Assembly: GCA_052387815.1 (NCBI GenBank)
Contig: JBQTIU010000021.1
Location: 1 to 60,274, forward strand
From: JBQTIU01 sp052387815
Lineage (GTDB): Bacteria > Pseudomonadota > Alphaproteobacteria > CACIAM-22H2
Reading direction: 5' to 3'
DNA: 60,274 bases
Part shown: positions 43,066-51,268 of the stretch, one piece after another
Layout of the letters: each line of letters starts with the position of its first letter
Numbering within the stretch: position 1 is the first letter of the stretch
Translations under genes and position numbers: made by a program
The notes under the pieces: model-generated
What the model was told of the DNA's origin: nothing
The model's input: only the letters and a program-made list of their open reading frames with translations
Databases searched by the model: none

Positions 43066-44742
43066 CTAGAGCCGATTGGAGACGTCGGGCGGCGGCGGGG
43101 GAAGCCCGTACACCTTGGCCTTGCGTTTGCGCCTTGCTCCCGCACCGACGACCGCGCGCTGGATGTCTTTCAAGACCTGGTGACTGGCGTTATGGCCCGG
43201 CAGTCCGGAGACGAGACCGCCCGGCCACGTGCCCGAGCCGCAGAGATAGAGGCCCTTGATCGGGGTTCGGTATCGAGACCAGCCCGGAAACGGTCGAAAC
43301 GAGAACATCATTCCTGGCACCATGTCGCCGTGGGAAATGTTTGCCCCTAAAAGCCCGAACTCGTCCTCCAAGTCTCTCGGGCTCCAGAACCTGTAATCGA
43401 CGATGATGTCCTTGAGGTTCGGGATGTACTCCGCCAGCACGTCGATGCAGCGACGGCCGAATCTCTCCCGCTCGGTCTCCCAGTCGCCTTCCCGCAGGTC
43501 ATAGGGCGCGTGAAAGATGTTGACGCTCATCACGTGCTTGCCCGGCGGCGCGAGAGTGGGGTCGCAGACCGAGGGTGTCAGCCCCCATAGCATCGGCCCC
43601 TGTGACCACCGTCCATACTTGGCGTCGTCATAGGCGCGGTCGATATAATCCATCGACGGCGCAATGCGGAACTGGCAGGCAGCATAGAGCCCGACTTGGT
43701 CTTCGTCCCTGGCCGCCCGGAATCGGGGCAGGCCATCGAGGGCGAGGCCCATTTTGAATGCGGATCCACGCGCGCGATGGTTCTTCGCCTTGCGGACGAC
43801 TTCGGGATCGAGAAGACCGGCCGGCACCAGGTCGAGGTAGGTTGTCTTGGGATGAAGGTTGGACAGCACGATCCCTGCTCGGATCTCCTCGCCGCTGGCC
43901 AACGCCACGCCCTTGACCCCGGTCTCGTCGGCGAGGATGCCGACAACCTCGGCCTCGGTTCGGATCTTCACCCCGACGCTCTTGAGGGAAGCCTCCATCG
44001 CCTTGGCGATGCCGCCCATCCCGCCCTTCGGCAGGCCCGTCGAACCTCGGAGCGGCTGTAACCTCGGGTCGTACTCCGCGTTCACGCTCATCGAGGCGAG
44101 GGACAGCGGCCGCTGCAGCAGCATATAAGGCGTGCCGGGCGTCCTCGTGTCGACCATGTTGTGGAGGACGGAGAGGATGGCCAAAATGGCCTTGACCTCG
44201 TCCGATTCGAGCCGCTCGTCGAGAAAGTCCCTGATGCTGCCGAACATGATCTTGCCGAAGGCTTCCTCGTCCTCGGGCGTCTCCACTCCTGCCACCAGTT
44301 CGCGCAGGCTCGGCGGCGGCTCGAACAGGGACACTTTGAGCCTTTTCGCGAACCAGGTCAGAAAGTCGAAGATTTCGTAATAAGCCGTCGCATCCTTCTC
44401 GGAAAACTTGCGAAGCTCCTCGACGACCTTGCTCTTTTCGCGCCAACCCACGAAGCATCGGCCGTCCGGATAGGGCATGAGCAAGGACGGATCCGGGCGG
44501 TCGAAGCGGAGCCCGAACCGTTCCAACTCCATATCAAGCACGATCTTGGGCTCGAGCGAGCCTGGTGAGTTGGAGACGGCAGCCCGGTAGCCGGGAAAGT
44601 ATTCCAACGCCGCACAGGGACCGCCGACAATGTGACGTCTTTCCAGAACAAGGACGCTCAGCCCGGCCCGCGCCAGGTAGCTCGCTGCCACCAAGCCGTT
44701 GTGCCCCCCGCCGATGATGATGGCGTCATGCGATTCAGCCAT
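43066..44742 (-). CDS. phytoene-desaturase-like FAD-dependent oxidoreductase
   Basis: A 558-residue NAD(P)/FAD-dependent oxidoreductase of the carotenoid-desaturase-like family (COG1233 type). The FAD dinucleotide motif is DAIIIGGGHNGLVAASYLARAG, followed by LVLERRHIVGG; the C-terminal FAD signature is GLYLCGSGTWPGGLVSG. There is no carotenoid context. Neighbours are an M19-like protein upstream and a PTE-like hydrolase downstream, so it probably oxidises an imported small molecule. The ATG at 44740-44742 is preferred to a TTG two codons earlier. A truncated second copy lies at 49093-49176. Confidence 0.87.
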   Translation of the reverse strand: MAESHDAIIIGGGHNGLVAASYLARAGLSVLVLERRHIVGGPCAALEYFPGYRAAVSNSPGSLEPKIVLDMELERFGLRFDRPDPSLLMPYPDGRCFVGWREKSKVVEELRKFSEKDATAYYEIFDFLTWFAKRLKVSLFEPPPSLRELVAGVETPEDEEAFGKIMFGSIRDFLDERLESDEVKAILAILSVLHNMVDTRTPGTPYMLLQRPLSLASMSVNAEYDPRLQPLRGSTGLPKGGMGGIAKAMEASLKSVGVKIRTEAEVVGILADETGVKGVALASGEEIRAGIVLSNLHPKTTYLDLVPAGLLDPEVVRKAKNHRARGSAFKMGLALDGLPRFRAARDEDQVGLYAACQFRIAPSMDYIDRAYDDAKYGRWSQGPMLWGLTPSVCDPTLAPPGKHVMSVNIFHAPYDLREGDWETERERFGRRCIDVLAEYIPNLKDIIVDYRFWSPRDLEDEFGLLGANISHGDMVPGMMFSFRPFPGWSRYRTPIKGLYLCGSGTWPGGLVSGLPGHNASHQVLKDIQRAVVGAGARRKRKAKVYGLPPPPPDVSNRL

Positions 44743-44778
44743 TGCCAACCCCCGCCTGATCCGCAGGCAACCGCGACG

Positions 44779-45813
44779 TCAGGAGGAACCGAAAACCTTG
44801 GTGAAAAGCCGTAACCAATTTCCACCCATCAGGGCAGCAACCTCGTCCTTCGAGAATCCCCGCTCGAGAAGGCCGGCGGTGAGATTGAGCATGTTCGCCG
44901 GAGACTTGTACCAATCCGGCCACGGCGCCCAGCCGGGCGCGCTCGCCGAATGGGCGCCGTAGTCCGGTTTGTGCGACCAGCGGCCCATATTCATGGAGAA
45001 CGCGTCCTCGAGGCTCCAGTCCAAGGCAGTATCCGTCCCCACGCCGACGTGGTCCATTCCCATGAGGTCGACCGTCGAGGCCACCATGTCACACCACTTA
45101 GCGAGGCTGAGCCCGGATCCCCCCATTAACGACGGGTACGTGGCGCACCCGAGCACTCCCCCGGTTTCCGCCAACGCTTTCAGGACTTTGTCCGATTTGT
45201 TCCGCTTGTGGGGGTAGAGGCTGTAGGGATTGGCGTGGGTGATGGCGACGGGGTGAGCCGAAGCCTCGATGGCCTCGAGCGAGGTCCGTTCCCCGACATG
45301 GGAGAGATCGATGAGCATCCCCAGACGGTTCATTTCGGCCACCAGGTAACGCCCGAAACGGGACAGCCCCGAATCCTGTGGTTCGTAACAACTGCTGCCA
45401 ACGAAGTTCTGTATGTTGTATGTGAGCTGGGCTACGCGGATGCCAAGATGGTAAAAGACCTCGACGAGCGCCAAGTCGTCCTCGAACGGTGAGGTGTTCT
45501 GGAAGCCTAGAACGACGGCGGTCTTGTTCGACTCCTTGGCGCTCCGAATGTCGGCAACAGATCGGACCGGTCCGACCAGATCGCCGAACATCCCAAAAAC
45601 GCGATACCAACGGCCAATCGCGTCGAGGGTCGTCCGCGCGTCTTCCCAGATCGCGACCGTCACGTGAACGCAGGTCAGCCCCCCCATCCTCCATTGGTCG
45701 AACAGCTGCCGTTGCGGTCCGAACGATAGGACGTCGGATTGGCGGGTTCCAAAGAAGTTGCTGTATTGGAGCCCATCAACGACGATCAGCTGGGCATGAA
45801 GGTCTGTCGTCAT
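44779..45813 (-). CDS. M19 (membrane dipeptidase-like) family protein, copy 1
   Basis: A 344-residue protein of the M19 dipeptidase family. The beta-metal side is kept: LIDLSHVGERT, PVAITHANPYSLYPHKRN and VGVGTDT, plus the terminal GGNWLRLF. The alpha-metal side is not: the usual D-G-H-x-D is VVDGLQYSNF, and the bridging glutamate region reads GFQNTSPFEDD. This is a variant subfamily, so peptidase activity cannot be assumed. Its start overlaps the TRAP permease stop (ATGA) and the FAD enzyme follows 36 bases on, tying it to uptake of one substrate. No signal peptide; cytoplasmic. Confidence 0.82.
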   Translation of the reverse strand: MTTDLHAQLIVVDGLQYSNFFGTRQSDVLSFGPQRQLFDQWRMGGLTCVHVTVAIWEDARTTLDAIGRWYRVFGMFGDLVGPVRSVADIRSAKESNKTAVVLGFQNTSPFEDDLALVEVFYHLGIRVAQLTYNIQNFVGSSCYEPQDSGLSRFGRYLVAEMNRLGMLIDLSHVGERTSLEAIEASAHPVAITHANPYSLYPHKRNKSDKVLKALAETGGVLGCATYPSLMGGSGLSLAKWCDMVASTVDLMGMDHVGVGTDTALDWSLEDAFSMNMGRWSHKPDYGAHSASAPGWAPWPDWYKSPANMLNLTAGLLERGFSKDEVAALMGGNWLRLFTKVFGSS

Positions 45814-47705
45814 TGGAGCGGGAGACTATGACCAATGCGCGCGACGGCGCGCAGCCGAAACAATAGCGGCAGCGCACCTATTGCGCTGAGCGCGGCCCCG
45901 ACCGCGAGCACGAGTGTATCCCACGGGGGGACCGCCAAGAGGAAACCGCCCGCGCACAGGGTAAGCATTCGGGCCGCGCCGCGCCAGCTTCGATAATCCT
46001 TAACCCCGAGGCCGCAGCCGATGATCATCAGGCCGGCGCCCGACAGCAAGGCGACAGCAATGATATCGAGCGGGTCGCCCCGCATGAGCAGCTCGGGGCG
46101 ATAGATGAAGGCGAAAGGCACCAAGTACTTCGGCATGCCGATGATGGCGGCTAACCAACCGGTCGTCCAATAGTTGGCGCCCGCAAGCGAAGCCGCCGCG
46201 TAAGCGGCGAGGGCAACGGGCGGCGTGATCATCGCCGCCAAGGCGGCGTAGAAAACGAACATGTGCGCGTCGAGCTTGGGGACGCCCAACTCCGTGATGG
46301 CGGTGGTGATTAGCAGGGCGACGATGACGTAGGCCATGCTGGTGGGAACGCCCATGCCGAGAATCATGGACGCCACGAATGCCGCCATCAGCAGCAAGGT
46401 CAAGTCGCCGGCCGCCCAGTTCATCATCAGCGCCGGAAGCTTGGTACCGAGGCCCGTGAGCAGAATAGGGCCCGTGACGAGGCCAAGGGCGAGGCAGACG
46501 ATGGTCACCTCGACCATTTCTTTCCCCGAATCCCGCACGGTGTCCAGCGCCTTGGACGGCGTCATCCGGTCGCGGCCGAACATGCTGAGCCCGATGCAGG
46601 CGGCCATCGCGTAGATGGCGGCCATCTGAAGGGCATCCTGACGTGCCAGCAGGAAGATGAGGGTTGCGAGGGTCGCCACGAACGACAGCGCCCCCATTCG
46701 CATGATCGCTTGCGCTACGGTCGGCCTAGTCTCGTCGAGCATCGCCGCATCCGCGGAGGGGGGGATGCGCCGCGCGCGAACCCAAACGGCAACCCCGACG
46801 GTGAGGAAATAAAAGAGGGCCGGAATGATCGCGGCCTTCATGATCTCGAAGTAGGACACGTCCAGAAGCACGACCATGAAGAACACGGCAAACCCCATGA
46901 CGGGAGGCATGATTTGCGCCCCGTTGGCGGCCGTCGCTGTGATGGCGGCCGCCAGCTCCGGCTTGACGCCGACCCGCTTCATCAGCGGGATGGTCACCTG
47001 GCCGGTGATGTAGACGTCGCCCATCGCGCTGCCGGTGACAGTGCCGACGAGGCCGCTGGCGAAGACGGTCATCAGTGGCGGTCCGGTGGTGCCGCGGCCG
47101 AAGACGGCGCGCGCCAGGTCCATGATGAAGGAGAGCGCACCCGTGTTCTGCAGCACTTTCCCCAAGACCAGGAACAACGCCATGAACTTGAGGGCGGCAT
47201 CCATGGCGAAGCCCATGACGCCGTTCTCGCTGATATACAGAAACGTGAAGGTCCGCGACAAGGAGTAGCCGCGATGGCCGCCGAGCCACGCCGGCAGATA
47301 TTGGCCGAGAAAAGTATAAGCGAGAAAGAGCGCGACCACCGCGGCGAGGCCCAGCCCGAGGCTCCTCACCGTCGCCACCATGATGAGATACACGCCCGCG
47401 ATACCGAGCACGATGTCCATCGTGTTCGGCGCCCCCTGGCGCAGCAGCAGCTCCTCCCAGTCCACGATCAAGTAGCCGAATACGGCCACGGCGAGGAGCG
47501 TGTGGAACGCATGGAGGGCGAGCCCGAGCGGCGTGCGCGACTCGGCCGACAGGAAATAGGCGAGCACCGCCAGCAGCCCGAGGGTGGCGCGCTCCTGCAA
47601 GGGGATGGTGGGGAACCACACGTTTAGGAAAGCGTAGGCCGGCAGACTGAAGACTACGAGCGCCGTCAGTCGCGCGCGCACCTTGCGGACGCGATCCATG
47701 AGCAT
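45810..47705 (-). CDS. TRAP transporter fused permease (TAXI type, 4TM/12TM)
   Basis: A 631-residue fused TRAP membrane protein carrying both small and large subunit parts. Family blocks are FGRGTTGPPLMTVFASGLVGTVTGSA in parts, AAITATAANGAQIMPPVMGFAVFFM, LGLVTGPILLTGLG, MILGMGVPTSMAYVIVALL and MITPPVALAAYAAASLAG. About 16 or more hydrophobic segments are present. It pairs with the TAXI-family binding protein upstream and overlaps the M19-like gene by four bases. An ATG two codons in is an alternative start. Inner membrane; ligand unknown. Confidence 0.92.
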   Translation of the reverse strand: MLMDRVRKVRARLTALVVFSLPAYAFLNVWFPTIPLQERATLGLLAVLAYFLSAESRTPLGLALHAFHTLLAVAVFGYLIVDWEELLLRQGAPNTMDIVLGIAGVYLIMVATVRSLGLGLAAVVALFLAYTFLGQYLPAWLGGHRGYSLSRTFTFLYISENGVMGFAMDAALKFMALFLVLGKVLQNTGALSFIMDLARAVFGRGTTGPPLMTVFASGLVGTVTGSAMGDVYITGQVTIPLMKRVGVKPELAAAITATAANGAQIMPPVMGFAVFFMVVLLDVSYFEIMKAAIIPALFYFLTVGVAVWVRARRIPPSADAAMLDETRPTVAQAIMRMGALSFVATLATLIFLLARQDALQMAAIYAMAACIGLSMFGRDRMTPSKALDTVRDSGKEMVEVTIVCLALGLVTGPILLTGLGTKLPALMMNWAAGDLTLLLMAAFVASMILGMGVPTSMAYVIVALLITTAITELGVPKLDAHMFVFYAALAAMITPPVALAAYAAASLAGANYWTTGWLAAIIGMPKYLVPFAFIYRPELLMRGDPLDIIAVALLSGAGLMIIGCGLGVKDYRSWRGAARMLTLCAGGFLLAVPPWDTLVLAVGAALSAIGALPLLFRLRAVARIGHSLPLQ

Positions 47706-47761
47706 TAAGACCCCTGCTTAAAGCGCCGCCCCCCTGGGTCCGCCCGCGTCGGCCGCCAGGG

Positions 47762-48754
47762 CTAGTCCTTCCAAAGCCCGGCTTCCTTCCAGTATCTGAT
47801 CGCGCCCGGGTGGTATGGGAGTGGCCCCGCCTTGGCCGTGAGCGTTGAAGGGTCGCTGACCCCCTGCCGGATCGCCGGCTGCATTTCCGCTAGGTGGGAA
47901 AAGTTTTGGTGCACCGCTTTGGCGAAGGCGTAGGCCACGTTATCCAGCAATGCATTGGTGGTCCCAACGACCACGAACCCCAACTTCACGGAAGTGGTCG
48001 CTTCCTCCTGAAGGGTCCCTGCCGGAAACACGACCGGCTCAAGGTTCGCCCGCCGCAGGGCTTCGGGATCCATGCTCATCCACCGGATCGGGGTCGCGCT
48101 CTGAAGTTCTTGAATCGAGGCTGGAATCTTGAAGCCCGAGGTCCAGCCGACAGACGCGTCGACCCGGCCTTCCTTGAGCATGCGGAAGATGTCGGCATAG
48201 GAAGCATAAACCCGGTTGATGTCGTTCTTGTAGTTGATTCCGTTAGCCTCGATGAAGGGGCTGTAGAACGGATCGTTGAGCGCCGGGTCGGGTCCGATCC
48301 CCACTCGCTTTCCCTTCAGGTCGGCATAGGTCTTGATACCCGAGTCCTTTCTTGTGAGGACGTTATAGGTAAAGTGAAAGAATCCGATGAGCGCGCGAAT
48401 CTCCTGGTACGGCCGCTCGTCCTTGAATCCGCCCTCACCGCGCCACGCGTTCACCACCGGCGGCGAGTCGGCGGCCAAGATTCCCACATCGATTTCCTTC
48501 TTACGCAGCAGCCGTAGGTTCTCGACACTGCCGGCGGTCGCCGAGTTTTCGATCTTGGCGTTCGGATAGGCCTTGCTCACCACCTGCTGGAGCGCCGTGC
48601 CGAGAATGAAAAAATCGCCCCCGACGGAGCCGGAGCCTATGGTCAGCCCCTTTAACTCTTGCGCGGACAAGGGATGGACGCCTCCCATGCTCACGGTCGC
48701 GATCAGCGCGAACCCGAACCCCAATCTCTTCAAACCTTGAACGTTTACGGACAT
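47762..48754 (-). CDS. TAXI-family TRAP transporter substrate-binding protein
   Basis: Periplasmic binding protein of the TAXI type, 330 residues. A signal peptide (RLGFGFALIATVSMGGVHPLSAQ) precedes LTIGSGSVGGDFFILGTALQQVV, the hallmark opening (the family shows G-x-x-x-G-x-Y/F...); SATAGSVENLRLL and KGKRVGIGPD follow. The ATG at 48752-48754 has GGGAGAGAGGG upstream; an earlier in-frame ATG adds seven residues. It starts the operon TAXI - fused permease - M19-like - FAD enzyme - PTE-like hydrolase. Confidence 0.92.
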   Translation of the reverse strand: MSVNVQGLKRLGFGFALIATVSMGGVHPLSAQELKGLTIGSGSVGGDFFILGTALQQVVSKAYPNAKIENSATAGSVENLRLLRKKEIDVGILAADSPPVVNAWRGEGGFKDERPYQEIRALIGFFHFTYNVLTRKDSGIKTYADLKGKRVGIGPDPALNDPFYSPFIEANGINYKNDINRVYASYADIFRMLKEGRVDASVGWTSGFKIPASIQELQSATPIRWMSMDPEALRRANLEPVVFPAGTLQEEATTSVKLGFVVVGTTNALLDNVAYAFAKAVHQNFSHLAEMQPAIRQGVSDPSTLTAKAGPLPYHPGAIRYWKEAGLWKD

Positions 48755-48911
48755 GGCCCTCTCTCCCTGATTCAAAACCTCAGCTCCCGACCTTCTCCCC
48801 CGCTCGGTTCACCCGTCCGGTTCGGAACGGTCGGCGGAAGTGCCGCCTTGCCATCCACCGACTCGTTCCCGCCGCCGGCAAGGCCATGCAGCGAGACAAC
48901 TTTGCGCCTCT

Positions 48912-48951
48912 GTTGCTAGCATGTCAAATCGACCGGTGTTTGTAACACATG
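48912..48951 (-). repeat. diverged IS1380-family end, copy C, inverted
   Basis: On the minus strand this begins CATGTGTTACAAACACCGG and ends near GACATGCTAGCAAC. It aligns along its length with copies A (40999) and B (50316) with several differences and small gaps. Orientation is opposite. It lies at the break between the truncated FAD gene and the TAXI operon promoter region, so it marks an old insertion or rearrangement. Confidence 0.5.
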
Positions 48952-49092
48952 AGTTGACCGCTTATGGTAGCGGCCTGTGGGCAACGCGCAGCCCTTCGCG
49001 AGCGCAGCGTTGGCCACGGGCCGCCCCGGTGCCGAGCGGGGGCGGCGGCCGGCGGCCGGGAATGGATCGGGCAATGGTCGGGCGGCGGGATC

Positions 49093-49176
49093 GAAGGCGG
49101 CGACGAGACCGTTGTGCCCGCCTCCGACGACGATCGCATCGAAGTGGTTGGCCGGATGGGTTTGGACGTGACTCAC
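49093..49176 (-). pseudogene. truncated second copy of the FAD oxidoreductase gene
   Basis: From a GTG at 49174-49176 the frame reads MSHVQTHPANHFDAIVVGG and continues GGHNGLVAAF, the FAD-binding start of the enzyme at 43066-44742. After 28 codons similarity stops and the frame runs through unrelated bases to a stop near 48916. It follows the second M19-like gene exactly as the full gene follows the first, so the gene pair was duplicated or imported twice and this copy then cut. Confidence 0.75.
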
Positions 49177-49186
49177 GCGCCGTCCC

Positions 49187-50200
49187 TCACCCCGTTGGCC
49201 GGAACGTCTCGCGGAACAGGCGCAGCCAGTTCCCGCCCGCGATCTTCGCCACCTCGGCCTCGGTGAAACCGCGCTCCTTCAGGCCGGCGATCACCCCGGG
49301 GAAGTCGGCGGGCGACCGGAACCAGGCCGGCCAGTCGGGCAGGCCGCCTTTGATGGGCACGGGGCTCTCGCGCGCCCAGCGGCCGGCGCGCCACCACTTG
49401 ATCACGCTCGCGGGGTACCCGGTGTAATAGTCGGTCCCGAAGCCGACGGCATCGACCCCGACACGGTCGACGGTCCATGCGACCATGTCGCAGAAGGTGT
49501 CCAAGGTCGAGTTCGACCCGCCGCGTGACATCCGGGGATACATGCTGAGGCCGATGACGCCGTTGCGCTCGGCGAGTTTCTTGATCAGCGCCGTGGACTT
49601 GGTGCGGCGCTTGAGCTCGATGTCGCTGCCGACGAATTCGGCCGGATTGGCATGGGTGATGGCCACGGGCCGCTCGGAGCACTCGATCGCATCGAAGCTG
49701 CTGCGTTCCCCGCAATGCGACAGGTCGACGAGCATGCCGAGCACGTTCATCTCGCGGATGACGTTGCGGCCGAAGTGCTTGGACAGGCCGGTGTCGTAGT
49801 CTTCCCAGCAGCCGGAAGCGACCAGGTTCTGGATGTTGTAGGTGAGCTGGACGATGCACACGCCGAGCTTGTGAAAGATCCCAACGAGGTCGATGTCGTC
49901 CTCGAAGGGCGACGTGTTCTGGAACCCGAAGACGACCGCGGTGCGACCCGAGCGGCTGATCCGCTCGATATCGTCCACGGTCGGGGCCAGCGCGATCAGG
50001 TCGCCGTTGTCTTGGAAGAGTCGATGCCATTCTCCGATCACGGATAGGGTCTCGCGGGCGTTCTCCCAAATCGCCAGGGTGACGTGCACGCAGTCGATGC
50101 CTCCCGCTCGCCACTCCTCGAAGCGGGCGCGTTCGGGCTTGCTGTACTGCAGTGCGTCGACAATGAGAGGGCCGCGCGCGTTGTCGCTGGAGATTGTCAT
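49187..50200 (-). CDS. M19 (membrane dipeptidase-like) family protein, copy 2
   Basis: A 337-residue paralogue of the gene at 44779-45813. It shares VTLAIWENARETL, GFQNTSPFEDDIDLV, VQLTYNIQNLV, VDLSHCGERSS, PVAITHANPAEF, VGFGTDY and AGGNWLRLFRE. As in copy 1 the H-x-D metal motif is absent (LIVDALQYSKP) and glutamine replaces the bridging glutamate. The ATG at 50198-50200 has GAGG upstream. It lacks a transporter beside it and is followed by the truncated FAD gene. About half the residues appear identical to copy 1 by eye, so this is an old duplication or separate acquisition. Confidence 0.82.
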   Translation of the reverse strand: MTISSDNARGPLIVDALQYSKPERARFEEWRAGGIDCVHVTLAIWENARETLSVIGEWHRLFQDNGDLIALAPTVDDIERISRSGRTAVVFGFQNTSPFEDDIDLVGIFHKLGVCIVQLTYNIQNLVASGCWEDYDTGLSKHFGRNVIREMNVLGMLVDLSHCGERSSFDAIECSERPVAITHANPAEFVGSDIELKRRTKSTALIKKLAERNGVIGLSMYPRMSRGGSNSTLDTFCDMVAWTVDRVGVDAVGFGTDYYTGYPASVIKWWRAGRWARESPVPIKGGLPDWPAWFRSPADFPGVIAGLKERGFTEAEVAKIAGGNWLRLFRETFRPTG

Positions 50201-50315
50201 TGGCTTTTCCTCTTTTCCTCTCGTCGGGTCCGTCGGTGCCTGGTGTCCCGATTCAGAGATTCGCTTCATATGATCGGCCATCCCCGAGCGCGGCGGCCAA
50301 CAAAGTGGACAAATG

Positions 50316-50354
50316 ATGTGCTACAAAACCCCGACATTTCAACTTGCGACCGAC
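50316..50354 (+). repeat. IS1380-family left end, copy B
   Basis: Nearly identical (37 of 39) to 40999-41037, same orientation, but with no transposase after it. With copy A it forms direct repeats about 9.3 kb apart around the M19/FAD/TRAP gene block. Confidence 0.65.
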
Positions 50355-50355
50355 C

Positions 50356-50392
50356 GCAGGGGCGGGTCATAGACCGGCGGGTATTGACCCGC
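50356..50392. repeat. palindromic dispersed repeat, copy 3 (partial)
   Basis: AGGGGCGGGTC and ACCGGCGGGTATTG are shared with the repeat at 20885-20954, with the middle shortened. Locally GCGGGTCA (50362-50369) and TGACCCGC (50385-50392) form a perfect eight-pair stem. Confidence 0.5.
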
Positions 50393-50425
50393 TCCGACGA
50401 GATCGACGGTGTGCGACCCGGCCTC

Positions 50426-50485
50426 CCAGCTTCGCGCTGGCGGGTTTGACCGCGAAGCGGTCGACCGCGGCCGCGACAGCGGCCG
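50426..50485. repeat. cluster of three perfect stem-loops
   Basis: Three hairpins follow one another: CCAGC-loop-GCTGG (50426-50440), GACCGC-GAA-GCGGTC (50448-50462) and CGGCCGC-GACA-GCGGCCG (50468-50485). They end in GGGTGAGGG. They resemble REP-type palindromic units and lie just after the RraA-like gene stop (minus strand), where they could stabilise the 3' end of its transcript. The rest of 50201-50521 holds the IS end and repeat listed separately and no gene. Confidence 0.5.
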
Positions 50486-50521
50486 GGTGAGGGTGCCATC
50501 ATGGATTTCCGATCCCTTGTC

Positions 50522-51220
50522 CTAGCCGAGTAGCGCACTCACGGTCTTCGCGACCGCATCCGTGACCACGCGCCCGGCCTCGATGTCGGCGCGCCGCTGG
50601 GCCTCGAACTTGCGCTTGGCGGCGATGCCGGCCATCACGTCGCCCACGTCCGCCATCGGCACGACGATCACGCCGTCGTCGTCGGCGATGACGATGTCGC
50701 CGGGCATGACCGCCACGTCGCCGACCGCCACGGGGAAGTTGATCTCGCCCGGGCCGTCCTTGTCGCAAGCCGCGGCGGTGACGGCGGCCGCGAAAACCGG
50801 AAAGTCGAGCCCCAGCAGGAGCTCGCGGTCGCGCACCGCGCCGTCGGTCACCAGCCCCGAAAGCCCTTGTTTCATCGCCGCGAGCGCCATCAGCTCGCCC
50901 CAGATCGCGTTTGCGACATGCCGGCCGGTGGCCACCACCAGGACATCCCCCGGACGGGCGAGGCCGAGCGCCTGGTTGACCATCAGGTTGTCGGCCGCGC
51001 GGACCCGGACCGTCACCGCCGGGCCGGCCAGCCGCCAGCCCGGTTTGAGCGGCTTGATGGCGCCGCCCATGACACCGAACCGGTTCATGCCGTCGGCGAC
51101 GAGGTCGCTGCCGCACGCCGCCAAGGCGGCGATGGTGGCGGCGGGTGGACGCGGGATTTCGGTTCGCATGCGAAGCCCGATCCTGCCCTTGACGGCACCC
51201 TCCGCAATCGCTTCAGGCAT
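50522..51220 (-). CDS. RraA-family protein, copy 1
   Basis: A 232-residue RraA-like protein (HMG/CHA aldolase fold). The metal/active-site pattern GELMALAAMKQGLSGLVTDGAVRD is complete in its key residues, including the glycine-rich turn and the D-G-x-x-R-D. Such proteins are either pyruvate aldolases for 4-hydroxy-4-methyl-2-oxoglutarate-like acids, oxaloacetate decarboxylases, or regulators of RNase E; the intact DGAVRD favours an enzyme. Also present: DIVIADDDGVIVVP. It follows folD by about 50 bases on the same strand. Confidence 0.85.
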   Translation of the reverse strand: MPEAIAEGAVKGRIGLRMRTEIPRPPAATIAALAACGSDLVADGMNRFGVMGGAIKPLKPGWRLAGPAVTVRVRAADNLMVNQALGLARPGDVLVVATGRHVANAIWGELMALAAMKQGLSGLVTDGAVRDRELLLGLDFPVFAAAVTAAACDKDGPGEINFPVAVGDVAVMPGDIVIADDDGVIVVPMADVGDVMAGIAAKRKFEAQRRADIEAGRVVTDAVAKTVSALLG

Positions 51221-51268
51221 GGCTGCTCCTTTCGCGTTAAAATCCGGCTGCGACCGCGCGAGTTGGGC

